Shown here: positions 32,246-41,811 of the stretch, in pieces
Layout of the letters: each line of letters opens with the position of its first letter
Position numbering within the stretch: position 1 is the stretch's first letter
Assembly (NCBI GenBank): GCA_022661535.1
Contig: JAKULF010000014.1
Span: forward strand, 620,001-684,000
Reading direction: 5' to 3'
DNA: 64,000 nucleotides
DNA from: Eutypa lata
Taxonomy: Eukaryota > Ascomycota > Sordariomycetes > Xylariales > Diatrypaceae
The notes under the pieces: generated by a model
Databases searched by the model: none
Told to the model about the DNA's origin: nothing
Seen by the model: the letters and a program-made list of their open reading frames with translations, nothing else
Translations under genes and position numbers: made by a program

Positions 32246-35200
32246 TCAAACCTCAGTCTCCACACCCCCCTCCTTATCCCCATGCTTGAACAACCCGCTA
32301 ACGCTCCCCTTGAGCTGGCCCAGCTTCCCGCGGATGTGGTCCGCCTCGCGCGCTGCCCGCCACTGCATGACGCCGCGGTGCTTGCGGTGCAGCTGCTTGT
32401 GGTGGTCGCGGTAGTCGCGGACCTGGGAGCGCGGCCCGCGGCGCCCGTCGTCCGGGTCGTTGTGGCCGCCGCCGCCGACCGCCACCCCGGCCGCGTCTGC
32501 CGCGCCCCCCGCCGGGTCGCGGAGGACGTCGCGCGCCTTGTTGCGGACGCGGCGGGTGAAGCCCGGCAGCGAGAAGTTCGATGACGAGTCCGACTCCGCG
32601 TCCGGGTCATCAGAGGTGTCGGAGTCGTCGTCGGAATCCTCGGGGGACGACGACGACGAGTCGTTGGTGTGCACGCGTAGCTTCTTCTCCCGCTTCGCTT
32701 CTTCGTTCTGGCTAGAACCGTCCTTGTCATGACCGTTGGTGGTGGTAGCCGTGGTGCCCTCCCTGTTATGCTCCTCGCGGAGTTCGGTGTCGCCGGCGCC
32801 GCGACCATCGAGCTTCTCGTCCGTGATGGTGTCGAGACACTCCATGACGTTGCGCATGTCGTTGTTCTTGGATTGCGCGGCGTAGGCCTTGTGGTAACCC
32901 GACAGGCCGTGCCAGAACTTGACGTTGACCTCGACCTCGCCGAGGGGTTGCTCGCCCTCCTCCATGCCACTGTATTCATTGCATGAGGATGCCCGACGGA
33001 TATTCTTCTTGCCGCCCTTCCAAACCTTCAGCGTCTTTGTCTCGTCCTGCTCGTCCGAGAGCTCCTGCAGCCATAGCACCGCAAAGGCCTCGGTCCGATC
33101 GGGACCGACAACCGACTTGCGGAATTCGATGATCAGGGATGACGAATAGCGCTTGCGCACAGCTAAGAACACGTCGTCGGGTCCAGACTTCCCCTTGTGC
33201 TCCCACTGTCCTTCTGAGGGTTGCATCTTGGTGCGTCCGAGGTTGGTCCGGACCTTGATGCGATGCTGGGTGAGTTCCTGGGGAAGTCCGGGTTTCGCCT
33301 TGACAGCACCTCGGATTTCAAGAGTTCCATAATTCCAACCCATGAGGTTTGGAGGAAGCTTTATCTCCACGCTGCGCCAAACCATACTAATACGTGCTCT
33401 TCCAAATCCGATACCACCGACTAACGGGTAGTTTTCCATGACTTGACTGCTCTTGGCGAACATCTTTGCCAGTGGAAGGTAGACAATCCCTATCAAGGGA
33501 TCATCCTCTCGCTCTCGCGCGTCTCTAACACTGATGATGACTTCAGCGGATCGCCAATCCCGGATAAAACGTTCGGTTCCGGCATTGAAAAACGGTTTCG
33601 AGTTCTTCGGTTTGGTTCGTGACTTGTAAATCTTCTTATGGTTTAGCACAATCGTACAGTAGCTATCTGGCATATCATTGCTCTGCTCAGCTTCGTCCTC
33701 GTTGTCGCCATCATCCCCTTTATCCTCTTTTTGAAGGTTTTGGACTTCGAGGCCAGTGATATTGTGGATATGTACACTAAGAATACCGGATGGGTACTCC
33801 TCAAGAGGGGGCGCTGATATGATCATCGCGTCTTCCATCTCTCTATAGTCCTGGGACTTTTGTTGATGAAGCTCATCGTCATCAGCGGCCTTGTTTGCTT
33901 CTCGAAGCTTGTGTTCCGAAAGTTCGGAGATGTGCTGTTTGAGTTGGTCCTTGGTCTTGATTTCCTCATCAATGGTTTGCTTTTCTAGTTGCTTCTCCGT
34001 AATTCTGGTTTTGGTGAAGTATCCGACTGACCATAGCAAAGAGCCTGGCATTCTCTCGTCTGGATCTTGCCCTGTAAACCGATCTTCACGCTCTTGAATC
34101 CTATTGTAGGTCTCCGAATCCTTCATCAGATATTTGAGGTCGAGTTCAACGCGACCTAAGTCATCATCGGCCGTCCACTTGTCTGAGTCCCAAATCTGAA
34201 TGCGAAGCTTCTCCTCCGCATTCACCTCCTCTGGCGTGACTAAAATGCTTGCATATTCATGCCAGCTAGGCTCATCCTGTTCTGCAATAATTCGAGTTGA
34301 AGCAACGGGTTTCCCAAACTTGCCCCACGATACTGTGGCATATGAATCGCTCGATCCTTTCATCGGGCCAAACCCACCATCACCTTCCTTAAAGCCAACA
34401 GCCTTTCGGATATATATCCAAATAACGCCTCGACTAGTTGTGTCCTTCTTAAAGTCTTCACCCACAAGCATGTCTTTCAAGTTGAGGGTTAAGCTCTTGG
34501 GAGCGACATACTCGGCTAGCGCGGCGTCAATGGCGGATTGTACGAAGGAAGAGATGAGAGGTACATCCATCAGGTTTAAGCTGTGCTTAGACAATGGCAC
34601 GCAGGACAGGCTAGCTTTAGGCTGCCCAAGAAACGTCAGGGTGCAAAGGGAAATGAACGGCGGATCAGGTGTGAGCTGCAATCGAAGTCGCATGGTCATG
34701 ATAATACCACGAAGCTCAACCCAGACCGGGACGGCCACACCACCAGGCAAATAGAACTTTAGATAAAGGTGAGCGTTCTTAGCCTTTGCCTTGAGTGACT
34801 TCCCTGATGACCGGCTTCGATATGCGAGTGCGAGCTCAAGGTTGATGAAATCGCCTTCTTCCGCTTCCATGCCCTCACGTATAGCTGTTTGTTCTTGCTC
34901 TTTCTGTTTTGAGTCTGCGCCCTCATCGTCGTTCTGCTCGGAGCCCCCCTTGTCCGTAGCATCGTCGTCTTCCGCATTTTCTTGGGCATTTTCGGGATCA
35001 GTTCGGTCGCTTCCCGCCTTTTTATCAGCGTGCTGAAGGTTGCCATCTGACTTAACGGTCCGACTAGCAGCACCGGTAGGCAACCACCGTACACCGAGGA
35101 TACGAAGTGACTCGCTTCCTTGCCCCATATCGTCCACGCTCACCATCTTGATGACTTTGGGCAAGGAGGCTTGCATGACATCTTCGATCTGGTCAACGAG

Positions 35201-36316
35201 CGATGCGAAAAGATCAGGGTTGATAAGAGGCCATATAGCTGCCATGAGGCTGTTGAGCCACTGCACCGATTCGGGCAGCTCTTCTCCGTTCTCGATAGTA
35301 GCCTCTTCCTCGCGCCTTGAAGAGTCCCAGACTTCGTCTTCGAATATTTCGGCTGACTTCTTCTGAACCCACTTACCCATTCCTAAGACAATTGCACTCC
35401 CAGAAACGAGAAACAGGGCAGTATTGAAAGCTGTGGACCAATTTGGTAAGAAGCCTCTACCTAATGAGACTCCAGATTCCCGTTGGCTAAACAGATTTGG
35501 AAGAATGAAGAGAGCCACACCAAGCAAGCTGATAGCGCCCAATCCACCGTAAAGCGCTTGTTGGTAGAGGGCAGCTAGTGCTCGCTTTGTGTCTTCGAAA
35601 TGGGGCGGTGGGAACACTCTTTGCATTCCGTAGATCCCTTTTTGGGACTTGTCCTTCTCAATTTCTAGCTCATGGTCTGACTTGGAGGCACCCTGCGGCC
35701 CGGTTGCGGTAAAATGATGGTCTCCAGGCTGAGGCATGTTTTCCGGGGCAGATTTGAGGTCCTTGTCGGTCTGGTCGTGTATGATAATCGGCATGTGAGT
35801 AACTGGATCCGTCACCTCGCGTCCCTTTCCATGGCGCTTACCCTTCTTCATGGCCTTCCGCTTCTCTTTAGGGTCGAGGGCGCCCGCAACAGCCTCAGTA
35901 GCCGTCTTTTCCCCTTGTTCTTCATCCTCATCCTCCTTCCGCCCCTCTTTATTCTGCTGTTCTTCGTTTTCATCTGAGGATTCTTCGTGATCTTCCCCTA
36001 CGTCATTCGAGGATTGATTGTAATCGTTTTGAGATGAAGGGTCGGCATAGTTGTGATTTGAAGAAGGATATGGATCATGGCGCGGTTCGACATCGTCCTC
36101 ATCTTTGAAGATAGCCTTTGTTTGCTGGAAGGCGCGTTTGGGTTTAGACTCATCTTCAAGTCCTTCTTGTGCTTGCTCCTCGTCTTCTACCTGATCGTCC
36201 AGCTCCTTTCTATGCTTACGGTAGCCTTGAACCGTTGGAATTGGGTGTTTGCCACTGCGTGGCTTCCTATATTGCCGATTTCCGGCATCTTCCTCGAAGT
36301 CCCTCTGGTCTGACAT
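32246..36316 (-). CDS. mug190: Mug190/tricalbin-like protein: membrane anchor, SMP-like and C2 domains
   Basis: Single exon of 1356 residues, ATG at 36316. The N-terminal 240 residues are charged and low-complexity. Two close hydrophobic segments at about 250-275 and 290-312 form a hairpin anchor. A region resembling the SMP lipid-transfer domain follows (about 355-620, with WLNSLMAAIWPLINPDLF and the YVAPKSLTLNLKDML end). C2 domains lie at about 625-735 (GVIWIYIRKAVGF; IWDSDKWTADDDLG with acidic Ca-loop residues) and 835-960 (GILSVHIHNITGL). A third, weaker C2-like segment spans about 990-1110 (YGTLEIRGAVKAKPG). The tail is acidic and Ser-rich. This order matches S. pombe Mug190 and the tricalbin/extended-synaptotagmin group, which hold ER to plasma membrane contacts and move lipids. 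Absence of introns over 4 kb is notable. The role is inferred from architecture. Confidence 0.88.
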   Translation of the reverse strand: MSDQRDFEEDAGNRQYRKPRSGKHPIPTVQGYRKHRKELDDQVEDEEQAQEGLEDESKPKRAFQQTKAIFKDEDDVEPRHDPYPSSNHNYADPSSQNDYNQSSNDVGEDHEESSDENEEQQNKEGRKEDEDEEQGEKTATEAVAGALDPKEKRKAMKKGKRHGKGREVTDPVTHMPIIIHDQTDKDLKSAPENMPQPGDHHFTATGPQGASKSDHELEIEKDKSQKGIYGMQRVFPPPHFEDTKRALAALYQQALYGGLGAISLLGVALFILPNLFSQRESGVSLGRGFLPNWSTAFNTALFLVSGSAIVLGMGKWVQKKSAEIFEDEVWDSSRREEEATIENGEELPESVQWLNSLMAAIWPLINPDLFASLVDQIEDVMQASLPKVIKMVSVDDMGQGSESLRILGVRWLPTGAASRTVKSDGNLQHADKKAGSDRTDPENAQENAEDDDATDKGGSEQNDDEGADSKQKEQEQTAIREGMEAEEGDFINLELALAYRSRSSGKSLKAKAKNAHLYLKFYLPGGVAVPVWVELRGIIMTMRLRLQLTPDPPFISLCTLTFLGQPKASLSCVPLSKHSLNLMDVPLISSFVQSAIDAALAEYVAPKSLTLNLKDMLVGEDFKKDTTSRGVIWIYIRKAVGFKEGDGGFGPMKGSSDSYATVSWGKFGKPVASTRIIAEQDEPSWHEYASILVTPEEVNAEEKLRIQIWDSDKWTADDDLGRVELDLKYLMKDSETYNRIQEREDRFTGQDPDERMPGSLLWSVGYFTKTRITEKQLEKQTIDEEIKTKDQLKQHISELSEHKLREANKAADDDELHQQKSQDYREMEDAMIISAPPLEEYPSGILSVHIHNITGLEVQNLQKEDKGDDGDNEDEAEQSNDMPDSYCTIVLNHKKIYKSRTKPKNSKPFFNAGTERFIRDWRSAEVIISVRDAREREDDPLIGIVYLPLAKMFAKSSQVMENYPLVGGIGFGRARISMVWRSVEIKLPPNLMGWNYGTLEIRGAVKAKPGLPQELTQHRIKVRTNLGRTKMQPSEGQWEHKGKSGPDDVFLAVRKRYSSSLIIEFRKSVVGPDRTEAFAVLWLQELSDEQDETKTLKVWKGGKKNIRRASSCNEYSGMEEGEQPLGEVEVNVKFWHGLSGYHKAYAAQSKNNDMRNVMECLDTITDEKLDGRGAGDTELREEHNREGTTATTTNGHDKDGSSQNEEAKREKKLRVHTNDSSSSSPEDSDDDSDTSDDPDAESDSSSNFSLPGFTRRVRNKARDVLRDPAGGAADAAGVAVGGGGHNDPDDGRRGPRSQVRDYRDHHKQLHRKHRGVMQWRAAREADHIRGKLGQLKGSVSGLFKHGDKEGGVETEV

Positions 36317-37228
36317 GTTGAACTAGTCTGCCACAGTTCTCATTAAAAGGAGTCAATCAATGTCACATGCAATGACAAGAGGGAAGAAAACCAGATAAAA
36401 AGCCGAGCGAATGTGTAGGTAGGTAGTTAGGAAAAGGAAGGGAAGAGTTTAATTCTCGATAGGGTTACTGCTAGCACTTGAATGTCTCAATGTTGTAGGC
36501 AGGTAGGTAACTGGGTAACTTCAACTTGGGGATGTACGTACATAATCATGGCATCATACACAGCACCCGAAAAAGAAATGTGTAGCAATTCTTGAATATC
36601 AATCATGTGTCCGGCATTTATGTGCCGAAATAGTAAATATAATAACCCAGAGAATCAATAAAATCCAATGCGAAACAGCGAAACACAATACAACAAGGCT
36701 TGAATCCTTGTGGCAGAACATGTTCAATGAGGTCATTCCCTCGATACCCCAGCAAATTCAGCATCCCTTAGCTGCTCCGGTTAGCGAGTACATCCCCACC
36801 AAGTGGGTCTGCCAAGCTAAAGCAACCGTTGTGGTGGGGTCTAGCTGACGTAGCTAAACTAAACTCAGGTACCTTACACGTGGATCATCCTTCGTGTTGT
36901 TACATACATAGTCTGCAGTCTGGTTGGTGATACGACACTTCCATACTAAGAGATGTTAGCCAATAGAGTTTCGAAGACATGAGTAGGAGGCGAGGCGGGA
37001 GGCGAGGCGGGAGGCAGTTAGAGGCGAGTCTAGGATGGAATTCTCCGAGAAACTAAAAGTCTTTTTTCTCTTCTTAGAGTACGACGGAATATACTTAACG
37101 CAATGCGGCGAAGGGTCTTATATAGTCTTAAATGAAAGGGGATCGTATAATTCTCCTACCATTCCGATTAGAGGGGTTGATGAATACCGAGCAACCACCG
37201 GTTTTACACACTTCCGGTGAGCTAGCAT
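36317..37228. other. Intergenic spacer with GC-rich short repeat
   Basis: Promoter of the Mug190-like gene at its left edge. A 12-bp GAGGCGAGGCGG unit is repeated in tandem at 36987-37010, with a partial third copy to about 37028. GTAGGTAGGTAG-like words lie near 36416 and 36500. No gene seen; the 61-codon ORF at 37035-37220 lacks support. Confidence 0.5.
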
Positions 37229-37825
37229 TCACGTCGGTCGAAGCATATAGCACCAGTAGAATATATCTGGATCATTTGGATTAAGCTTAGGCGTCGGCAC
37301 CTTAGCAATAACTTCAACTTGAAAGGGCAGACCCTCGACATCGAACCGGCATGATGAGTAGCTCAGGGAAACCCAGACACCGCCCTCGGACAAACGTTCC
37401 TTAATACCCAAAGCCATCCTCAGCAGCAACGAGGTACCCCCACAAGCGACGGCATCAACGGTGCTTTTATCGACGATGAGATCAAAAGTCCCCGACAGCC
37501 GTTCCCGACTTAGCTGTGTGACATCCGCCACGGCGTACTTCATCACCACGTCCCCGAACGCCTGTGTCTCGTGATCGCGGCCTCGGTCAATGGCCAGCGG
37601 TTCGTAGTCGACGTTCGTGACATCGCAAAACCCCCTTGAGCGCAGGTGGTTTTGGAGATCGCTAGTTCCGAACCCCAGCTGAAGAATGCGCGCCGTCTTG
37701 CGGAGCTGAGACAAGTGCGGTTCCAAGATGGATGTGAAGGTGTCTGATGGTACCAACCACTCGAAGGCTGTTTCTGACACGAATCTATCGTGCCAGTAAC
37801 TCTGTTTCTCGAAATCAGCGGGCAT
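37229..37825 (-). CDS. SAM-dependent methyltransferase (METTL13/CSKMT-like)
   Basis: Single exon, 198 residues, ATG at 37825. This is a compact class I methyltransferase: an N-terminal SYWHDRFVSETAFEWLVPSD segment, motif I ILQLGFGTSDLQNHL at about 46-60, the acidic strand-2 residue in VTNVDYEPLAI, a motif with Asp in YAVADVTQL, and the post-motif FDLIVDKSTVDAV, which resembles the DKGTLDA of the METTL13/EFM/CSKMT lysine methyltransferase group. The C-terminus ends in a strand pair with FYWCYMLRP. Protein lysine methylation (for example of elongation factor or citrate synthase) is a reasonable guess from the group, but the substrate cannot be read from this sequence. No targeting peptide is evident. 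It is divergent from the small orphan gene at 38463. Confidence 0.85.
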   Translation of the reverse strand: MPADFEKQSYWHDRFVSETAFEWLVPSDTFTSILEPHLSQLRKTARILQLGFGTSDLQNHLRSRGFCDVTNVDYEPLAIDRGRDHETQAFGDVVMKYAVADVTQLSRERLSGTFDLIVDKSTVDAVACGGTSLLLRMALGIKERLSEGGVWVSLSYSSCRFDVEGLPFQVEVIAKVPTPKLNPNDPDIFYWCYMLRPT

Positions 37826-38462
37826 TTTTTGAAGTTAAGATATGTAGAAAGAAAGGAGAATAATAGGCCGGCATTGCGAAGTAAGCAAATTGGTATGACT
37901 TAAAAAGCTTTTTAGAGGCACCCACAATTGTCCCCTCAAAGCCCACCTTTAACAATGTGTTATCATAATAGCCAATGAGAAAATGCAAACTTATCACACA
38001 ATGAAGACCAAGAATGAAGTGAAGTTCTCACAACTGTTGATACTATCTTCATCCATCATCTAGTAATATAAAGGCAGCTTTGTCTAAGGTTTTCGGGACA
38101 AAGCATTATTGAAGTCGAAGAGCAAACTAAGTGTTCGACTACGACAAGGCGTGAAAATAATCATGTCGCTCATTTCACATCACAAAGGCATTGTTGTATC
38201 CTCTCACTATCCTTGTAGACTACATGCATATATATTATATGTGTGCATGCGACTCACCGCACTTAGGATATAGGTAGAATCGTTAGCAAACCACTAAACT
38301 CACACAACCTGCACTTAGCTCGTCAGGTACTTGTTGTGCAAAGCCATATTTGGCCTCCAATCATCTGGTATACAGTCGGAAACCACCACCACTTCCCCTA
38401 TCTCACTACCCATTCTCCCATCACACACGTCTTCATCTTCCAACGTGCAAATTCTTAACGCG
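37826..38462. promoter_or_regulatory. Divergent promoter region
   Basis: Spacer between the methyltransferase start (reading left) and the small orphan gene (reading right). The right half is CT-rich just before 38463, like a 5' UTR. No other signal recognised. Confidence 0.4.
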
Positions 38463-38895
38463 ATGAACAGCATCCAGGCACTTCTCCAGAACACCGGAAC
38501 GGAAACGGTTTCGCTCGCGGAAGCATCCCAGCGGCTGCTAACTTTGCTTCGGGAAACGGAGCATGACAGGATCGCTGCTGCGCTCATGGCTTCCGACCCC
38601 GCGATTCTTGAGGTTGGACCGCTAGTGGGGCCGACGCCAGAAGAGTCTTCTCGACGACGGCTGCTTGCCCACATCCGGAATCTGGCCGAGAACCCGGGAT
38701 CGTCCGTCGCCGCAGACCCGGCTATTGTCCAGCTGGGTCCCGCGCATCAGAAGGTAAGTGAGGGACAGCGGGCGGCGCCGCCGTCGCCGCACAACGGAGA
38801 AGAACAAGCTAGGGCTAATTCTTGTTCTTCTTGTTGCTGTCAAGGACATTAGTAGGTCGAGGACCTGCTTAAGTAGATATAGGGTAGGCCCTTAG
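38463..38895 (+). CDS. Small orphan protein, probably two exons
   Basis: The ATG at 38463 follows a CT-rich leader. Exon 1 (38463-38753) ends at a good donor (GTAAGTG). Using the acceptor CAAG at 38844, exon 2 is 38845-38895, giving 113 residues. If unspliced, the frame runs to 38852 with a Ser/Cys-rich tail of lower credibility. The protein is largely helical and contains an internal near-repeat, ASDPAILEVGPLVG and AADPAIVQLGP, spaced about 45 residues apart. No membrane segment, signal peptide or known domain is seen. A lineage-specific gene is likely; a chance ORF remains possible. Confidence 0.45.
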
Positions 38896-39116
38896 ATATC
38901 TACGGTAACATTCTACGGTAACTGTATAATCTCCCTTAATATGTTTGAGAGTTTGATGCTTGGAATTTAACGGATAATAATTATAGCATACATCTATGAT
39001 GAAATTAACTAAGACATTGTGTTTTCATTTTTAACTCGCTTTTCTGATAATATTATGTTATGACTGTGACTTGTACTAAGACAGTAGGTGTGGCGTATAT
39101 ATCTAGCCGCCGATGC

Positions 39117-39370
39117 TACATAGGCAGGGATTATTTTTAATAGCGTGAGAATTGGTCCCGCTTTATGCTTCAGGGCGTTTTAAGCCCTAGAGCCCTGAAG
39201 CATAGGGCATTAACCACTAAAACTTTAGGTATTAGGCCACTAAGCTTTAGGGCATTGAATTGGGTGGTGGTCCACTTTCTATTGGATCAACCAATCAATT
39301 AACACATTTTGCCCTTGCCGTAAGGTGTGGGACAATTCACACGCTATTAAAAATAATCCCGGTTTATGTA
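39117..39370. mobile_element. MITE (about 250 bp, TA-flanked, 41-bp terminal inverted repeats)
   Basis: The left end (from 39119, CATAGGCAGGGATTATTTTT) and the reverse complement of the right end (from 39368, CATAAACCGGGATTATTTTT) match over about 41 bp with four mismatches and one indel. TA lies immediately outside both ends (39117-39118, 39369-39370), the target duplication of Tc1/mariner-type elements. There is no coding capacity. The interior holds a 12-bp stem (ATGCTTCAGGGC at 39165-39176 with its complement at 39192-39203) and a CCACTAA...CTTTAGG near-repeat. It inserted about 360 bp upstream of the membrane-protein gene. No transposase is present in this window, so it would be non-autonomous. 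Confidence 0.75.
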
Positions 39371-39732
39371 GTTTCAGGCGCAGGTAGACAGTCAGACAGT
39401 GAGCAGCGTGTCTTGAGTATTCAATTAAGCATCGGCTCATCGGCTCACTACTATTCTAGAAACGAGGTCGAGGGAGCCGATCTTAGCAACTATAAGTTAG
39501 GAGTAGTCGATGGAGCCTCTTTAATTTCATGCGCCAGTGACGCACTAAAACCGGGGAAGGAAGTTGGTGGGTTCTTTTTCGTGTCCAGATTCCGCGCCCT
39601 GTTGTTTTTGTCTTTTCGGCGTCCCAAAATGCATTCGCATTACCTATATTCAACGCATAAACCTCGTTCACCAGGTAGTTAAAGAGTGAAAGAGGGAAGA
39701 AAGGAAGGGAGGAAGGGAGGAATGCTCTCACG
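39371..39732. promoter_or_regulatory. Promoter region of the membrane-protein gene
   Basis: Lies between the MITE and the start codon. A polypurine tract (A/G only) runs over roughly 39682-39721, directly before the ATG at 39733. No other signal is recognised. Confidence 0.45.
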
Positions 39733-40995
39733 ATGGTCGGCGCCCTCGATATCCTGCCATTGACGCACCAGAGCGGCGACCTCTCGTTCCTAGACTGGGC
39801 GTCGCTGTTCACCCTCTGCCTGACACCGCTCGCCGTGCATCTCCTCGCGGGCGCGCCCCCGGCCTCCTGTCTCGTGCAGGAGAACCGACCGCGGTGGCAC
39901 GATTGCCTCTGCCACTACAACCCGACGTCCATCATGTGGCGGTACGCGGCCATCGTGAACCGCCGCGTCCGCGCGAGGGACTGGTCGCCCACGGACATGG
40001 CTGCCGCCAATGCCCTATTCTGGACGGACCGAGGCTGGGACGGGTCCGAGAGGATGGCGGAGCTCAGCCTGCCGCACTGCAGGCGCGCGCCCGCCCGCTC
40101 GCGGGTCGAGTTCCTCTCCGTCGAGACGGTCAAGACCGTGGTCGTGGCGCTGCAGGGGTGCCAGTCCATCCTGTGCGTCTTCGCCTACGTCAAGAATACG
40201 ACGCTCGAAACGGTCTTCTTCCCCCTGGCCATCTTTGGTCTCGCGCGGTTGTTCCCTGCCCTGTGGCTCACCGGCGAGTTCGAGTTCGCTCCCCTCCCGG
40301 ATATCCCCGCCGGTGCGGGACACCGCAAGAGCTCTTTCGACAGCCTTATCGACCTGGTGGTCGAAGACGGTCGACAAGATGGCCGGTTCCTACCGACCTC
40401 TTTCTGGGCGAGTAGGGTGGCGCGAATGTTCTTCTGTGCATTGCTACTCTTGCTAGTAGTAAAGAGTGGCTTTAATATCACCCCGCAGACAGCTTCGTTC
40501 GCATCAACGACAACGTTTTTCGTCGGCTTGTTCTATATCTCTCTACTTGGGGTCTCATTCCTCATCCTGACCTATTACTTTATCAGGACCGGGGCAGAGT
40601 CGACAATCATACCTTGCATTTCCTCCATCTGGTATAAGATCTATACAAGTGTGGTTATGTCTCTTATGGTTGTGATGGTTGCTTTGGCGTCCATTGAAAC
40701 TAGGAAAACACCCTGTGGGATGTATACCACGTTTCCGGGCTACCTGGGTGACAGTGTCTGCCTACTCGATCAACCCGCCATAGTCCCTGTCGAACCTAGT
40801 GGTATTAAGAATATGATTTACGGGTTCGGACAGTTCGGTCTTGCGACGAATGTTACACTCGGTACACTACAATCTAATTTGAGATTGAAGGAGGGCGAAT
40901 TTCTGGTGGATGAGTTCATTGGCTCTTGCTTAGGTCAGTTCACCGGAAATACTCGATTACATGCCTCTACCTTAGAAACTATCGTCCTCACATAG
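39733..40995 (+). CDS. Polytopic membrane protein (fungal hypothetical)
   Basis: Single exon, 420 residues, ATG at 39733. I recognise no named family. The N-terminal half has one hydrophobic segment at about 22-40, followed by a Cys- and Arg-rich loop (CLVQENRPRWHDCLCHYNP) with WTDRGWDGSERM further on. From about residue 135 hydrophobic segments become regular (near 137-150, 157-175, 233-245, 258-285, 300-320), suggesting five to seven membrane helices. A region with paired cysteines (TPCGMYTTFPGY, DSVCLLD) after the last helix is probably lumenal or extracellular. The first 700 bp are GC-rich, and composition drops sharply toward the 3' end within the same frame. A MITE sits just upstream. 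Function unknown. Confidence 0.7.
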   Translation: MVGALDILPLTHQSGDLSFLDWASLFTLCLTPLAVHLLAGAPPASCLVQENRPRWHDCLCHYNPTSIMWRYAAIVNRRVRARDWSPTDMAAANALFWTDRGWDGSERMAELSLPHCRRAPARSRVEFLSVETVKTVVVALQGCQSILCVFAYVKNTTLETVFFPLAIFGLARLFPALWLTGEFEFAPLPDIPAGAGHRKSSFDSLIDLVVEDGRQDGRFLPTSFWASRVARMFFCALLLLLVVKSGFNITPQTASFASTTTFFVGLFYISLLGVSFLILTYYFIRTGAESTIIPCISSIWYKIYTSVVMSLMVVMVALASIETRKTPCGMYTTFPGYLGDSVCLLDQPAIVPVEPSGIKNMIYGFGQFGLATNVTLGTLQSNLRLKEGEFLVDEFIGSCLGQFTGNTRLHASTLETIVLT

Positions 40996-41811
40996 TCTTC
41001 AAGACTGTCCTAGGGTATTTTAAGTAGTAAGACTGTCCTATATGATGGGTTCAGGGTAATTTAAGATAGACTCAGTACAATAGTAATAACAAATAAATTA
41101 ACCAGGGAGTGGTCATATGTCGTGAAATACATACCTACACGCTGTATGGCGATATCCGGTCTCTCATCTTCTCTTCTACCCTTTCCATCAGCCCATCTTT
41201 CTCTTCTAGCCGTTTTCCCACTCTAGTCACTCGAAGATCTGCTCTGATCTGCCCTTAGATTATCCCAAAACATGTTGCCTTATAGCAATCGACATACATA
41301 GTACTGAAATGCTTGCTGAATGGCTATCGCTTTCGATCGAAAATCAAGTTGTCAAGAGCTGGAGGAATCGTGAGTGGAAATCAATCCACGAAGCAGAGAT
41401 ACTGACTGGACTTAACCTATTGCTATACACTCTATACGCCTTAGACACCTTGCTTTCCTTGGTGGCTTCCGTCGAGCTCATCCTCCCGATGGCAAAGCTA
41501 AAACCAAAATAATCTCAGATCCACGACCCTACATACAGCACATACCCAGATCATGCAGACCATTCCTCTTACTCTCTCTAAGTTTTATACAACAAGGGAC
41601 TACATGGAACCTCTAACTTCTTAACTTGGATATTATGTCAGCTGGAGGACAATTATGTTATAATCTGCTTACATAATACACACTGCACGATGATCTTGGC
41701 GACCTCTGGTATGCGACAATAAATACATACTTAATATATTGCAACCCGCCGATACTGATTCGGGTTCATCTTTGCCTCTCTCACTTTTCCTCATCTCGAA
41801 CACGCACCATC
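40996..41811. other. Intergenic spacer
   Basis: A 12-bp direct repeat, AAGACTGTCCTA, lies at 41001-41012 and 41029-41040 just past the membrane-protein stop. A 67-codon ATG ORF at 41309-41512 with a hydrophobic end is not supported by anything else. The right end is CT-rich leader to the esterase gene. Confidence 0.4.

Noticed and set aside
41309..41512. 67-codon ATG ORF with a hydrophobic C-terminal half
   Set aside because: No leader, domain or splice support; length is within chance expectation.
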